Source of the DNA: Chloroflexota bacterium
GTDB lineage: Bacteria > Chloroflexota > Anaerolineae > Caldilineales > Caldilineaceae
Direction: 5' to 3'
DNA length: 47,293 nt
NCBI GenBank assembly: GCA_003577005.1
Contig: QEUW01000036.1
Span: 1-47,293, forward strand
The notes beneath the pieces are model-generated. The model made no database searches. It had not been told where the DNA came from and saw nothing but the letters and a program-made list of their open reading frames with translations. Both the position numbers and the translations under genes were made by a program. Every line of letters starts with the position of its first letter. The stretch's first letter is position 1. Shown piece after piece: positions 17,001 through 25,175 of the stretch.

Positions 17001-17131
17001 ATTCCGAATCGCAGTGCATACGCCGTGACAGGCTCACCCGATCATACCGCATCGAGTCGCGCAGACCAAATCACAGGGTGCGCTTGTGGCGCAAATGGAG
17101 GGCAGGATGACATCTTGCTCTCCAAGCCGCG

Positions 17132-17160
17132 TTGACATCTGGCGCAATTTTCAGTACAAT
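17132..17160 (+). promoter_or_regulatory. Strong sigma70-type promoter
   Basis: TTGACA (17132-17137), 17 bp, TACAAT (17155-17160). The EF-G2 gene starts at 17468, giving a leader of about 300 nt unless the small ORF at 17168 is the first gene. The spacer 17001-17467 otherwise shows no clear element. Confidence 0.7.
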
Positions 17161-17167
17161 CCAGACC

Positions 17168-17311
17168 ATGCGTATCGGTGTCTCCCAGCACCTGGCGCGT
17201 ATGGATGTTTTGATACGTCCTGCTTTGCTACTCAGATGCTCCCGATACTTGCAATGCTACCCTGGTTGTCGCACGTTGGCGGCGATCTACCGGCCAGCCG
17301 CTAGCTGTTGA
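17168..17311 (+). CDS. Possible leaderless small ORF (47 aa)
   Basis: An ATG lies 7 nt after the TACAAT box, exactly where a leaderless mRNA would begin, and opens a 47-codon frame ending in TGA. The product is Arg/Cys-rich (five Cys) with no known motif. It may be a leader peptide for the EF-G2 gene or chance. Weak evidence. Confidence 0.25.
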   Translation: MRIGVSQHLARMDVLIRPALLLRCSRYLQCYPGCRTLAAIYRPAASC

Positions 17312-17467
17312 GACAACCAACCAGCGCACACCCTTGAATCCGGCGTAGCGGTGTAGGTTGGAGATGGGTGCAAATCACGATAGTTCAACTGTGATCAGTC
17401 TGAATGTTGTGCTCACCATGATACGGGAGCAGCGACGTTCACACAACCCTAAGGTTAAGGAGGACGA

Positions 17468-19534
17468 ATGGCGAAGTATCGCACCGATCAGATCCGGAAC
17501 GTGGCCATCCTGGGGCATGGTGGTTCGGGCAAGACAACCCTGGCCGAGGCGCTGCTCCACAAGACCGGCGCGACGAGCCGGATGGGTCGCGTGGAGGATG
17601 GTAGCACCGTTTCCGATTGGGACCCGGAGGAGCATCGACGCCAGATTTCGATCAACCTCTCGGTGGTGCCCGTAGAATTTGAGGAGACAAAGATCAATCT
17701 CCTCGACACGCCCGGTTACCAGGACTTTGTCGGCGAGATTATCAGCGCGCTGCATGTCGCTGAAGCCAGCCTGCTGGTGGTGGACGCTGTGGCGGGCGCC
17801 GAGGTTGGCACTGAACTGGCCTGGGACTATCTCACCGACCGGGAGTTGCCCCGGCTCATCTTTATCAACAAGATGGATCGGGAGAACGCCGATTTTGAAC
17901 AGGCCGTTGCCAGTCTGCGCTCCACCCTGCACGGCGCCAAGATTGTCCCCATGCAATTGCCCATCGGTTCGGCCGAGAACTTCCAGGGGGTGGTCAGCGT
18001 GGTGACGATGAAAGCCTACCTGGGCAAAGAAGGCAAAGAGGGGCCGATCCCACCTGAAATGGCCGATGCGGTCGAGACGGCGCACCAGTTTCTGGTCGAG
18101 GCCGCCGCTGAATCCGACGACGAACTGATCATGAAGTATCTCGACGGTGAAGAATTGACCATTGACGAGGTACGGCACGGCATGTATCAGGGGATCCGCA
18201 ACGGCACCTTTACACCGGTTTATTGTGGCAGCGCCGTCACGGGCATTGGCATCGACCGGCTGCTCCAGGCGCTCGCACGCTACGTGCCGGCACCCAACGA
18301 GCACCCGATGCCAGCCCGCCAGAACGGCGGCGACATCGAACTGGCGTCGGACGCAACCGGGCGCCCTGCTGCGGCGGTCTTCAAGACGATCATCGACCGC
18401 TACGTAGGGCGTATGAACTATGTGCGCGTCTGTTCCGGTGCGATCAACCGCGACGGGCAACTGGTCAACCAGCGTACAGGGCGGAGCTACCGGATCGCCA
18501 ATCTGGCGACCCCGCGCGGCAAAGAGCTGATCAACACCGACGAAGTCGTGGCAGGCGACATTGCCGTCATTACCAAGCTGGAAGATGTCGTGACAGGCGA
18601 TACGCTCTCCGCTGCCGACTTTCCTGTTACGGTAACACCCCCCGACTATCCACGCCCGCTCTACAATGTGGCCGTCACTCCTGCAACGCAGGCGGATAGC
18701 GCCAAGCTAGGGCCGTCGCTTCACTCCCTTACCGAAGAAGACCCAACGCTGCGCGTCCAGAGCATCAGCGCCACCAAACAGATGGTGCTCCAGGGGATGG
18801 GCGAGGCCCACGTCGATGTGGCGGTGCGGCGGCTGGAAACCAAGTTTGGCGTCAAAGTCGAGACGGCCATTCCCAAAGTGCCCTATCGGGAGACAATCAC
18901 AAAAACGGCCTCATCGCAATATCGTCACAAAAAGCAGACCGGCGGCGCCGGGCAGTTTGCCGAGGTTCATATGCGCGTCGAGCCGCTGGCGTCTGGGTCG
19001 GGCTTTGAATACGCCAGCGAGGTCTTTGGCGGCGCCATCAGCGGCGTCTTTCTCCCCTCGATCGAGAAGGGTGTGCGCTCGGTCATGGACAGCGGTGTCA
19101 TTGCCGGTTACCCGGTGGTTGATGTCAAAGCAGTAGTCTACGACGGCAAAGAGCACCCGGTGGACTCCAAGGACATTGCCTTTCAAACTGCCGGCCGCGA
19201 GGTCTTCAAAAATGCCTTCCGCGAGGCCAACCCGGTACTGTTGGAGCCCATCTATCGCGTCGATGTCACCGTACCCGACGAGTACATGGGTGACGTGATG
19301 AGTGACTTCAACACCCGGCGCGGGCGCGTCCAGGGCATGGAACAGAAGGGGAACCGCACCGTTATCCACGCGTTGGTCCCTCTGGCGGAGATCCTGCGTT
19401 ATGGCACCGATCTCCGTTCCATGACACAGGGCCGCGGGGTCTACACCATCGAATTCGACCACTACGAGCCCGTACCCGCACACCTGGCCCAAAATATCGT
19501 CGCCCAACATAAGGTCGAAGAGAGCGACGAGTGA
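17468..19534 (+). CDS. Elongation factor G-like GTPase (EF-G2 type)
   Basis: This 688-residue translational GTPase has the full EF-G domain order. G1 is GHGGSGKT (residues 16-23), G3 is DTPGYQDF (80-87), and G4 is NKMD. Tyr replaces the usual catalytic His of DTPGH; this, with the shortened effector region, is typical of the EF-G2/FusA2 group, not the main EF-G. The role of that group is not settled, and it often has weak translocation activity. AAGGAGG precedes the ATG. No rpsL/rpsG/tuf cluster is nearby, as expected for a paralog. Confidence 0.88.
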   Translation: MAKYRTDQIRNVAILGHGGSGKTTLAEALLHKTGATSRMGRVEDGSTVSDWDPEEHRRQISINLSVVPVEFEETKINLLDTPGYQDFVGEIISALHVAEASLLVVDAVAGAEVGTELAWDYLTDRELPRLIFINKMDRENADFEQAVASLRSTLHGAKIVPMQLPIGSAENFQGVVSVVTMKAYLGKEGKEGPIPPEMADAVETAHQFLVEAAAESDDELIMKYLDGEELTIDEVRHGMYQGIRNGTFTPVYCGSAVTGIGIDRLLQALARYVPAPNEHPMPARQNGGDIELASDATGRPAAAVFKTIIDRYVGRMNYVRVCSGAINRDGQLVNQRTGRSYRIANLATPRGKELINTDEVVAGDIAVITKLEDVVTGDTLSAADFPVTVTPPDYPRPLYNVAVTPATQADSAKLGPSLHSLTEEDPTLRVQSISATKQMVLQGMGEAHVDVAVRRLETKFGVKVETAIPKVPYRETITKTASSQYRHKKQTGGAGQFAEVHMRVEPLASGSGFEYASEVFGGAISGVFLPSIEKGVRSVMDSGVIAGYPVVDVKAVVYDGKEHPVDSKDIAFQTAGREVFKNAFREANPVLLEPIYRVDVTVPDEYMGDVMSDFNTRRGRVQGMEQKGNRTVIHALVPLAEILRYGTDLRSMTQGRGVYTIEFDHYEPVPAHLAQNIVAQHKVEESDE

Positions 19535-19587
19535 AACGTAGAACGTAGAACAAGGTGCATGTTCTACGCTCTACGTTCTACGTTCAA
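19535..19587 (+). repeat. Palindromic 7-bp-period repeat element 3
   Basis: AACGTAG, AACGTAG, AAC begin on the base after the EF-G2 stop (19532-19534). The inverted half (GTTCTAC, GCTCTAC, GTTCTAC) begins at 19561. Together they fold into a long hairpin with a 9-nt loop. Confidence 0.85.
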
Positions 19588-19589
19588 AT

Positions 19590-19617
19590 TTGCGCCCTGC
19601 TCTGAAATGACTATAAT
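19590..19617 (+). promoter_or_regulatory. Promoter immediately upstream of a terminator hairpin
   Basis: TTGCGC (19590-19595), 16 bp, TATAAT (19612-19617). The predicted transcription start is near 19624, inside the left arm of the terminator that follows. The RNA made would be mainly that hairpin, about 40 nt, unless readthrough reaches the glycosyltransferase gene. Confidence 0.5.
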
Positions 19618-19622
19618 CCACT

Positions 19623-19662
19623 AAAGTCAGCCGACGGCGGACGTCGTCGGCTGACTTTTTTT
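19623..19662 (+). terminator. Intrinsic terminator (14-bp stem, seven T)
   Basis: Bases 19623-19636 and 19645-19658 form a perfect 14-bp stem with an 8-nt loop, followed by T through 19662. It is the best intrinsic terminator in the window. It ends EF-G2 transcription, or acts as an attenuator for the gene at 19717. Confidence 0.9.
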
Positions 19663-19716
19663 GAGCAATGGGATCGGCAGCGCAGGTCAAAGCAAAAAAT
19701 CTTAGGGCAGCTCGGG

Positions 19717-21240
19717 ATGCGCATGGTGCTTGTCTTTGTACTTCAATTGCTGTACATCGCTGGTGTACTGGGACTGACGATTTATGGCTGCAACGCTCTC
19801 TGGCTCACCTGGCGTTTCCTTCGTTCTCACACCACATCTACATCCATCACCTTACCGGCGCTGCAGAACTGGCCCACGGTTACGGTGCAACTGCCTATCT
19901 ACAACGAACGGCACGTAGCCGAACGGCTGATCGACGCCTGCGCCCGGCTCGACTACCCGCCGGGTTGTCTGCAAATCCAGGTGCTTGATGATTCCACCGA
20001 TGATACCCGCGCCATGGTGCAGCGTCGCGTGGGCTACTGGCAACGTAAGCGGGTTGACATTCAGGTCATCAGCCGCCGCGACCGGCGCGGCTTTAAGGCG
20101 GGTGCGTTGGCCCACGCCTTTCCACGGGCGCGGGGGGAGTTTCTGGCAATTTTTGACGCCGATTTTGTCCCGCCGCGCGATTTTCTCCAGCGCGCCATTC
20201 CCCATTTTTTACAGCCGGGCTGCGAACGGATCGGCTTTGTCCAGACACGCTGGGGCCATCTGAATGAGGACTTTTCGCCGCTCACGCGCGCACAGGCGCT
20301 TGCGCTCGATGGCCATTTTGTCGTGGAGCAGGCTGGGCGGCAGGCGGCAGGCTATCCCTTTGGGTTTAACGGCTCGGCTGGCGTCTGGCGGCGCGCCTGC
20401 ATTGCCGACCCCGCCGTCGGCGGCTGGCAGAGCGACACCCTTTGTGAAGACCTGGACCTGAGCTACCGGGCGCAACTGGCCGGCTGGCAACCTTGCTATC
20501 GCAACGAGATCATAGCGCCCGCCGAAATCCCGCCCCAGCTGATCGCCTTTCGCCGCCAGCAATTCCGCTGGGCCAAAGGCAGCATCCAGACGTTGGGCAA
20601 GCTGCGCCGCGCTGTCTGGCAGAGTGGGTGGCCCGCAATGGCGCGGCTGGCTGGGCTCGTCCATCTGGGTAGCTACCTGATCCACCCTCTGCTGCTGGTG
20701 CTCTTGCTGGTTTCGCTGCCGCTGATGCTGTTGGGTATTGACCCGGCGCCCCACTTGGCCGTGCTGAGCCTGGCATCGCTCGGCCCGCCGCTACTCTATG
20801 CCATCGCCCAACAGCAACTCCATCCGCAGGATTGGTGGAAGCGTTGGGCTTACCTGCCGCTGCTGACATTGCTTGGAACGGGGCTTAGTCTCAACAACAC
20901 GATTGCGGTCTGCCAGGGGCTTGTCGGTCGCGGAGGCCAGTTTTTGCGCACACCTAAATTCCGCGTCGATGCGAACGGGGATGGATGGCGACGCAGCAGC
21001 TATCGTCTGCCGCTCGATATCGTCTGGCTGGGCGAGGTGGCGTTGCTGGGCTATGCGTTGATGGCGCTCTACACCGCGTTCCATGTGGGCAACTGGTGGT
21101 CGGCGCCTTTCTTGATGATCTATGCGGGCGGCTATGGGTTAATGGTGGTTGTAGGGTTGTGGCAGGCGCGGCGTCCCTCCCTACCGGGCAGAAAACAGCG
21201 CGCCGTATCTTCGTCCGTCAGCAGCGGGATCGATGCATGA
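19717..21240 (+). CDS. Processive family 2 glycosyltransferase, cellulose-synthase-like
   Basis: This 507-residue membrane enzyme polymerises or transfers sugars from nucleotide-sugar donors. One N-terminal membrane helix precedes a GT2 catalytic domain with LPIYNER, QVLDDSTDDT, the DAD metal site (AIFDADF), the acceptor/base motif TLCEDLDLSYR, and QQFRW (QxxRW) of processive enzymes. Four to five C-terminal helices follow. No PilZ domain is seen. Close relatives are bacterial beta-glucan or glucomannan synthase-like enzymes, but the product cannot be told. The start ATG has only a weak upstream AGGG. No polysaccharide cluster is adjacent. Confidence 0.87.
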   Translation: MRMVLVFVLQLLYIAGVLGLTIYGCNALWLTWRFLRSHTTSTSITLPALQNWPTVTVQLPIYNERHVAERLIDACARLDYPPGCLQIQVLDDSTDDTRAMVQRRVGYWQRKRVDIQVISRRDRRGFKAGALAHAFPRARGEFLAIFDADFVPPRDFLQRAIPHFLQPGCERIGFVQTRWGHLNEDFSPLTRAQALALDGHFVVEQAGRQAAGYPFGFNGSAGVWRRACIADPAVGGWQSDTLCEDLDLSYRAQLAGWQPCYRNEIIAPAEIPPQLIAFRRQQFRWAKGSIQTLGKLRRAVWQSGWPAMARLAGLVHLGSYLIHPLLLVLLLVSLPLMLLGIDPAPHLAVLSLASLGPPLLYAIAQQQLHPQDWWKRWAYLPLLTLLGTGLSLNNTIAVCQGLVGRGGQFLRTPKFRVDANGDGWRRSSYRLPLDIVWLGEVALLGYALMALYTAFHVGNWWSAPFLMIYAGGYGLMVVVGLWQARRPSLPGRKQRAVSSSVSSGIDA

Positions 21241-21272
21241 ACCACTCATTTTCGCATATATGTTCGATTTCT

Positions 21273-21301
21273 TGTCAAATGACCGTTGGGCAGCTACAAT
21301 A
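21273..21301 (+). promoter_or_regulatory. Sigma70-type promoter of the polA operon
   Basis: TTGTCA (21273-21278), 17 bp, TACAAT (21296-21301). It lies just before heptamer element 4, so that element would be in the 5' leader of the mRNA. Confidence 0.65.
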
Positions 21302-21308
21302 GGTCCAG

Positions 21309-21371
21309 ATAATTGTCAATTGTCAATGGTGAATTGTGAATGACCGGGCCTCCTTCGCAGTTGACAATTAT
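21309..21371 (+). repeat. Palindromic 7-bp-period repeat element 4 (class II)
   Basis: GTCAATT, GTCAATG, GTGAATT, GTGAATG run in tandem. Bases 21309-21319 and 21361-21371 form a perfect 11-bp inverted repeat. This copy lies between promoter and gene, not after a stop codon. Confidence 0.8.
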
Positions 21372-21470
21372 GCTCCCTGTGGGGCCACGGGATTGACACA
21401 TTTCTATCGAGCTGATCACCGTTAGTATCTACTGCTGTAAGCTGCATCGTAGTGTACAAGGGCATGACCC

Positions 21471-21686
21471 ATGAGTGAAAACACGAGCACCCGAACCACC
21501 TGGATGGAAGATCCATCTGAGATCATTGTGCTGGCAAATAAGAGCAACCACAACTTTATCTTGGAATTGCCCACCGGTCGCTACCGTCTGGACGCCGGCC
21601 GCCGCATGAGAACGCTGCGCTCGATCCTCAAGATCGGGCAGGTAGAGCGATTGGTGAGCGAGGGGATGTTGAGCGTGGAAAAATGA
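21471..21686 (+). CDS. Small protein co-translated with DNA polymerase I
   Basis: This 71-residue protein is of unknown function. After a polar start it has a compact pattern of short strands and a C-terminal helix (RTLRSILKIGQVERLVSEGML). Its stop overlaps the polA start (ATGA), so the two are translationally coupled. That coupling and the good codon pattern support a real gene. It could be a polymerase accessory or a small DNA-binding protein, but no motif proves it. Confidence 0.65.
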   Translation: MSENTSTRTTWMEDPSEIIVLANKSNHNFILELPTGRYRLDAGRRMRTLRSILKIGQVERLVSEGMLSVEK

Positions 21687-24490
21687 CCATGCCAACACTT
21701 CTTCTGATCGACGGCCATTCCCAAGCCTATCGCGCCTTCTTTGGCATGAAGACGCCGCTCTCGACCCGCACCGGCGAGCCGACGGGCGCGGTCTATGGTT
21801 TTGCGCGCAAGCTGCTGAGCATGATCCGCGACTATCGGCCCGACTGTGTAGCCGTGGCGTTCGACTTGGGCGACACCTGGCGTCATGCCGAGTTTCAAGA
21901 CTACAAGGCCACGCGCGACCAGATGCCTAACGAGATGCGCCCGCAATTGGACCGCATCCAACAACTGCTGCAGGCGTTCAACATCCCTATCATCACCTAT
22001 CCCAACTATGAGGCTGATGACGTGCTGGGCACGTTGGCCCGACAGGCAGCGGCGCAGGGGACCAATGTGCTGATCCTCACGGGGGATCGCGATATGTTCC
22101 AGTTGGTCGACGACCACATCCAGATCCTCTACACCTCGGGCGGCCCCAATCCGACAACAACCGTCTATGGTCCGACCGAGATCCATGAACGCTACGGGTT
22201 GACGCCGGAACAATTTATCGATTTCAAGGCGCTCACCGGCGACACGTCGGACAACATCCCTGGCGTGCCCGGTGTGGGTGAGAAGACGGCGGTCAAGCTG
22301 TTGCAGGAATTTGGCACGCTGGAAGAGCTGCTGGAGCACATCGACCAGGTCAAAGGACCCAAATTGCAGCAAAACCTGGCCGAGTACGCCGACCAGGTGC
22401 GCCGCAACAAACGGTTGGTGACGATTGAGACCAATCTCGATGTGCAGTACGACGCCCAAGCCTGCCTTCTGCGCGACTACAACCAGGAGCAGGTCTATGA
22501 CCTGTTCCATGAGCTTGAATTTCGCAGCCTGCTCAAGGAACTGCCGCAGTCCGATAGCCCGGTTGCAGCGCTTGACGGCGGTCGCACCGGGGGTGACGGC
22601 CAGATGGCGCTCTTTGGCGAGGAAGGTTCAGCCACAGAGCCGGCGCAGGTGGCCCCCCCTTACCTCTGCGTGGGTACCACCCAGGAGCTAGAACAGCTCG
22701 TCGCCGCCTTGCAGGATGCCGAGTATCTCTCGTTCGATGTCGAGACCACCAGCCAGGATGCTATGCGCGCCGGCCTGGTGGGTTTGGGGGTGGCCTGGGC
22801 GCCCGGCGAGGCAGCCTATATCCCGCTGGGTCACACCGCCGGCAACCAACTGGACTGGGACGCGGTGCGCGAGGCGCTACAACCGATCTTTGCCAATGCC
22901 GACTTGCCCAAGCTGGCCCACAACGGCAAATATGACCTCACCGTTGCCCTGCGTCACGGTCTCCAGGTCAATGGCCCGATCCACGACACGATGCTGCTCG
23001 CCTGGCTGCTCGACCCGGCCAGCCGCATGTTGGGGCTCAAAGCGCAGGCCGCCGAACTGCTCGGCTGGCGCATGACCGAAATCACCACCCTGATCGGCAG
23101 CGGTCGCAAACAGATCACCATCGACCAGGTGCCCATCGACCAGGTGGCGGCCTACTGCGGCGCCGACGTGGATGCCACGCTCCAGGTCTACCAACAACTG
23201 GCGCCCAAAGTCAAAGAGGCCGGTCTCTGGCCCCTCTACGAGGAGATCGAACTGCCGCTGCTGCCCGTGCTCACCGACATGGAGATGGCCGGCGTGCTGG
23301 TGGATACGGACTATCTGGCTGAGATGTCGCACCGCTTCAATCAGCGGCTAGGTGAACTACACGAAGAAATGTTTGCCCTGGTCGGCCACGAGTTCAACCT
23401 GCGCAGCACCCAGCAGATGAGCCAGGTGCTCTTTGGCGAGATGGGCTTCCCCACGCGCGGCATTACCAAAACCAGCTCCGGCCAGTACAGCACCGCAGTG
23501 GGCGAGCTGGAAAAGCTGGTGGCGATGCGCAATGAATTGAGCGCAGACCAGCAACGCCTGTTGGAGATCATCTTCGAACAGCGCCAGTTGGAGAAGCTGC
23601 GCGGGACCTATGTCGATGCGCTGCCCACCCAAGTCAACCCGAAGACGGGACGCATCCACACCAATTACAACCAGACTGGCTCGTCCACCGGTCGGTTGAG
23701 CAGCAGCAATCCTAACCTGCAAAATATTCCCATCCGCACTGAACTAGGGCGCGAGATCCGCCGCGCCTTTGTGGCGCCACCAGGCTGGCTGCTCATTTCC
23801 GCCGACTACAGCCAGGTGGAATTGCGCATCCTCGCCCACGTAGCACAGGAGCAGGCCCTCATCGAGGCCTTCCGCGCCGACCAGGACATCCATGCGGCCA
23901 CGGCGGCGCGACTCTTTGGCGTGCCCATCGAGCAGGTGGACCGTGACCAGCGCGGGCTAGCCAAGACGATCAACTTTGCCACCATCTATGGGTCGAGCGC
24001 CTTTGGCATCAGCGTCCGCACTGATATGGACACGCGGCAGGCGGGCCAGTTTATGGAGCAGTATTTCAAGACCTACCCCAAGATTCGGGACTATATCGGC
24101 AGGACAACGGCGCAATTGCATATCCAGGGTTATGTCCAGACGTTGTTGGGTCGCAAACGCTTTTTCCCCGAATTGAAAGAGAGCCGGCTGCCCTTCAACC
24201 AGCGGGCGGCGGTCGAGCGGGCAGCGATCAACGCCCCCATCCAGGGCACAGCCGCCGACATCATGAAGATCGCTATGATCCGCCTGCACGAGCGGCTCAA
24301 GGCGGGCGGCTACCAGGCGCGCATGTTGTTGCAGGTCCACGACGAACTGGTGCTCGAACTGCCGCCCGAAGAAAAGAGCGAGGTCGTGGCCATCGTGCGC
24401 GAGGTTATGTGCAATGCGTATGAACTCGACGCCCCGCTCAAGGTCGACGTGGAAGCGGGGCCGAACTGGTACGATTTGGAGCCGGTGTGA
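21683..24490 (+). CDS. polA: DNA polymerase I
   Basis: This 935-residue polymerase fills gaps and removes RNA primers. It has three parts. The N-terminal 5'-3' exonuclease (about 1-290) includes NYEADDVLGTL and TGDTSDNIPGVPGVGEKTA. The 3'-5' proofreading domain appears intact: FDVET, HNGKYD and YCGADVDA supply the exonuclease acidic residues. The polymerase domain has DYSQVELR (motif A), the O-helix region AKTINFATIYG (motif B) and LQVHDELV (motif C). The O-helix Phe position suggests ordinary discrimination against dideoxynucleotides. An alternative ATG at 21689 exists; 21683 overlaps the upstream stop. Confidence 0.97.
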   Translation: MTMPTLLLIDGHSQAYRAFFGMKTPLSTRTGEPTGAVYGFARKLLSMIRDYRPDCVAVAFDLGDTWRHAEFQDYKATRDQMPNEMRPQLDRIQQLLQAFNIPIITYPNYEADDVLGTLARQAAAQGTNVLILTGDRDMFQLVDDHIQILYTSGGPNPTTTVYGPTEIHERYGLTPEQFIDFKALTGDTSDNIPGVPGVGEKTAVKLLQEFGTLEELLEHIDQVKGPKLQQNLAEYADQVRRNKRLVTIETNLDVQYDAQACLLRDYNQEQVYDLFHELEFRSLLKELPQSDSPVAALDGGRTGGDGQMALFGEEGSATEPAQVAPPYLCVGTTQELEQLVAALQDAEYLSFDVETTSQDAMRAGLVGLGVAWAPGEAAYIPLGHTAGNQLDWDAVREALQPIFANADLPKLAHNGKYDLTVALRHGLQVNGPIHDTMLLAWLLDPASRMLGLKAQAAELLGWRMTEITTLIGSGRKQITIDQVPIDQVAAYCGADVDATLQVYQQLAPKVKEAGLWPLYEEIELPLLPVLTDMEMAGVLVDTDYLAEMSHRFNQRLGELHEEMFALVGHEFNLRSTQQMSQVLFGEMGFPTRGITKTSSGQYSTAVGELEKLVAMRNELSADQQRLLEIIFEQRQLEKLRGTYVDALPTQVNPKTGRIHTNYNQTGSSTGRLSSSNPNLQNIPIRTELGREIRRAFVAPPGWLLISADYSQVELRILAHVAQEQALIEAFRADQDIHAATAARLFGVPIEQVDRDQRGLAKTINFATIYGSSAFGISVRTDMDTRQAGQFMEQYFKTYPKIRDYIGRTTAQLHIQGYVQTLLGRKRFFPELKESRLPFNQRAAVERAAINAPIQGTAADIMKIAMIRLHERLKAGGYQARMLLQVHDELVLELPPEEKSEVVAIVREVMCNAYELDAPLKVDVEAGPNWYDLEPV

Positions 24491-24509
24491 ATGGAGAGAG
24501 TCGATTGTC

Positions 24510-24538
24510 TTGACAGAAGTTGGTTCACCGAATACAAT
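24510..24538 (+). promoter_or_regulatory. Promoter of the toxin-antitoxin pair
   Basis: TTGACA (24510-24515), 17 bp, TACAAT (24533-24538). It is identical in boxes and spacing to the promoters at 10710 and 17132. Confidence 0.75.
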
Positions 24539-24566
24539 TGGCAATTAATCGACCGTTAATTGCCAA
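24538..24566. promoter_or_regulatory. Operator palindrome overlapping the toxin-antitoxin promoter
   Basis: TTGGCAATTAA (24538-24548) and TTAATTGCCAA (24556-24566) are perfect 11-bp inverted arms with a 7-bp centre. The repeat begins on the last base of the -10 box and covers the transcription start, as expected for autorepression by the antitoxin or toxin-antitoxin complex. Confidence 0.7.
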
Positions 24567-24578
24567 AATGAGGTGTAT

Positions 24579-24866
24579 ATGATTAGCGTTCTTCCTCAAG
24601 TTGAGAAAATCTCAGTGCTCAAGAGCAATCAAGAAGCTGTCCTTGCCAAAGTGAAGCGGGGCCCGGTGCTGTTGATGCAACGTAGCAATCCTGCGGTGGT
24701 CCTTGTCTCGCCCGAACAGTGGGATGCCGTGGCGCAACGCCTGCGTGAACTGGAATGGCGCGAAGAGGTGAGGCGCGCAGCGATTGAGGCGCGCACTAGT
24801 CAAGAGGCGGATCTCAGTTTGGATGAGTTTATGACCGAACTGCGCGCCTACCATGAACAAGCCTGA
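24579..24866 (+). CDS. Phd/YefM-type antitoxin
   Basis: This 95-residue protein (from ATG 24579; a GTG at 24573 is also possible) matches Phd/YefM antitoxins. An N-terminal DNA-binding part has ISVLKSNQEAVLAKVKRGPVLLMQRSNPAVVLVSPEQWD. A charged helical tail, which usually wraps the toxin, follows. AGGTG precedes the start. It should neutralise the downstream toxin and repress the promoter through the palindrome at 24538. Confidence 0.85.
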   Translation: MISVLPQVEKISVLKSNQEAVLAKVKRGPVLLMQRSNPAVVLVSPEQWDAVAQRLRELEWREEVRRAAIEARTSQEADLSLDEFMTELRAYHEQA

Positions 24867-25116
24867 ATCTTTCTGGGATATTCGTTTTGCGCCCAACACC
24901 CGGCGGCTCTTCTCGCGCATTGCCTGTGGTGAAGCCGCTACGTTCAACCAGGCAAGCCAGATCTTGCGGAGCGGGCCCAACCCGCCGGGTGTGGAACAGG
25001 TGGGCGAAAACGAGTTTCATTATCAAGCCTTTGGCTATCGGATCGCTTTTGAAATCGTTACAACTGTCCCGAACACGATCCGGGTGATCGCTTTTCGACA
25101 TGAACAGCAATCGTAA
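24853..25116 (+). CDS. RelE/ParE-superfamily-like toxin
   Basis: This 87-residue protein overlaps the antitoxin gene by 14 nt. It has the small alpha/beta layout of RelE/ParE toxins: a basic helix (NTRRLFSRIACGE), then strands HYQAFGYRIAFEIV and TIRVIAFRHEQ. Family sequence is divergent, so whether it cuts mRNA on the ribosome or targets gyrase cannot be told. Its place after a Phd-type antitoxin supports the call. Confidence 0.7.
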   Translation: MNKPESFWDIRFAPNTRRLFSRIACGEAATFNQASQILRSGPNPPGVEQVGENEFHYQAFGYRIAFEIVTTVPNTIRVIAFRHEQQS

Positions 25117-25175
25117 GGCTGATCTACACGCTATTCAATTGCGGTTCGTGTTCCAGTTACTGTACGACTACGCTC

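Noticed and set aside
17375..18460. 361-codon minus-strand frame inside EF-G2
   Set aside because: It lies fully antisense to a conserved GTPase gene.
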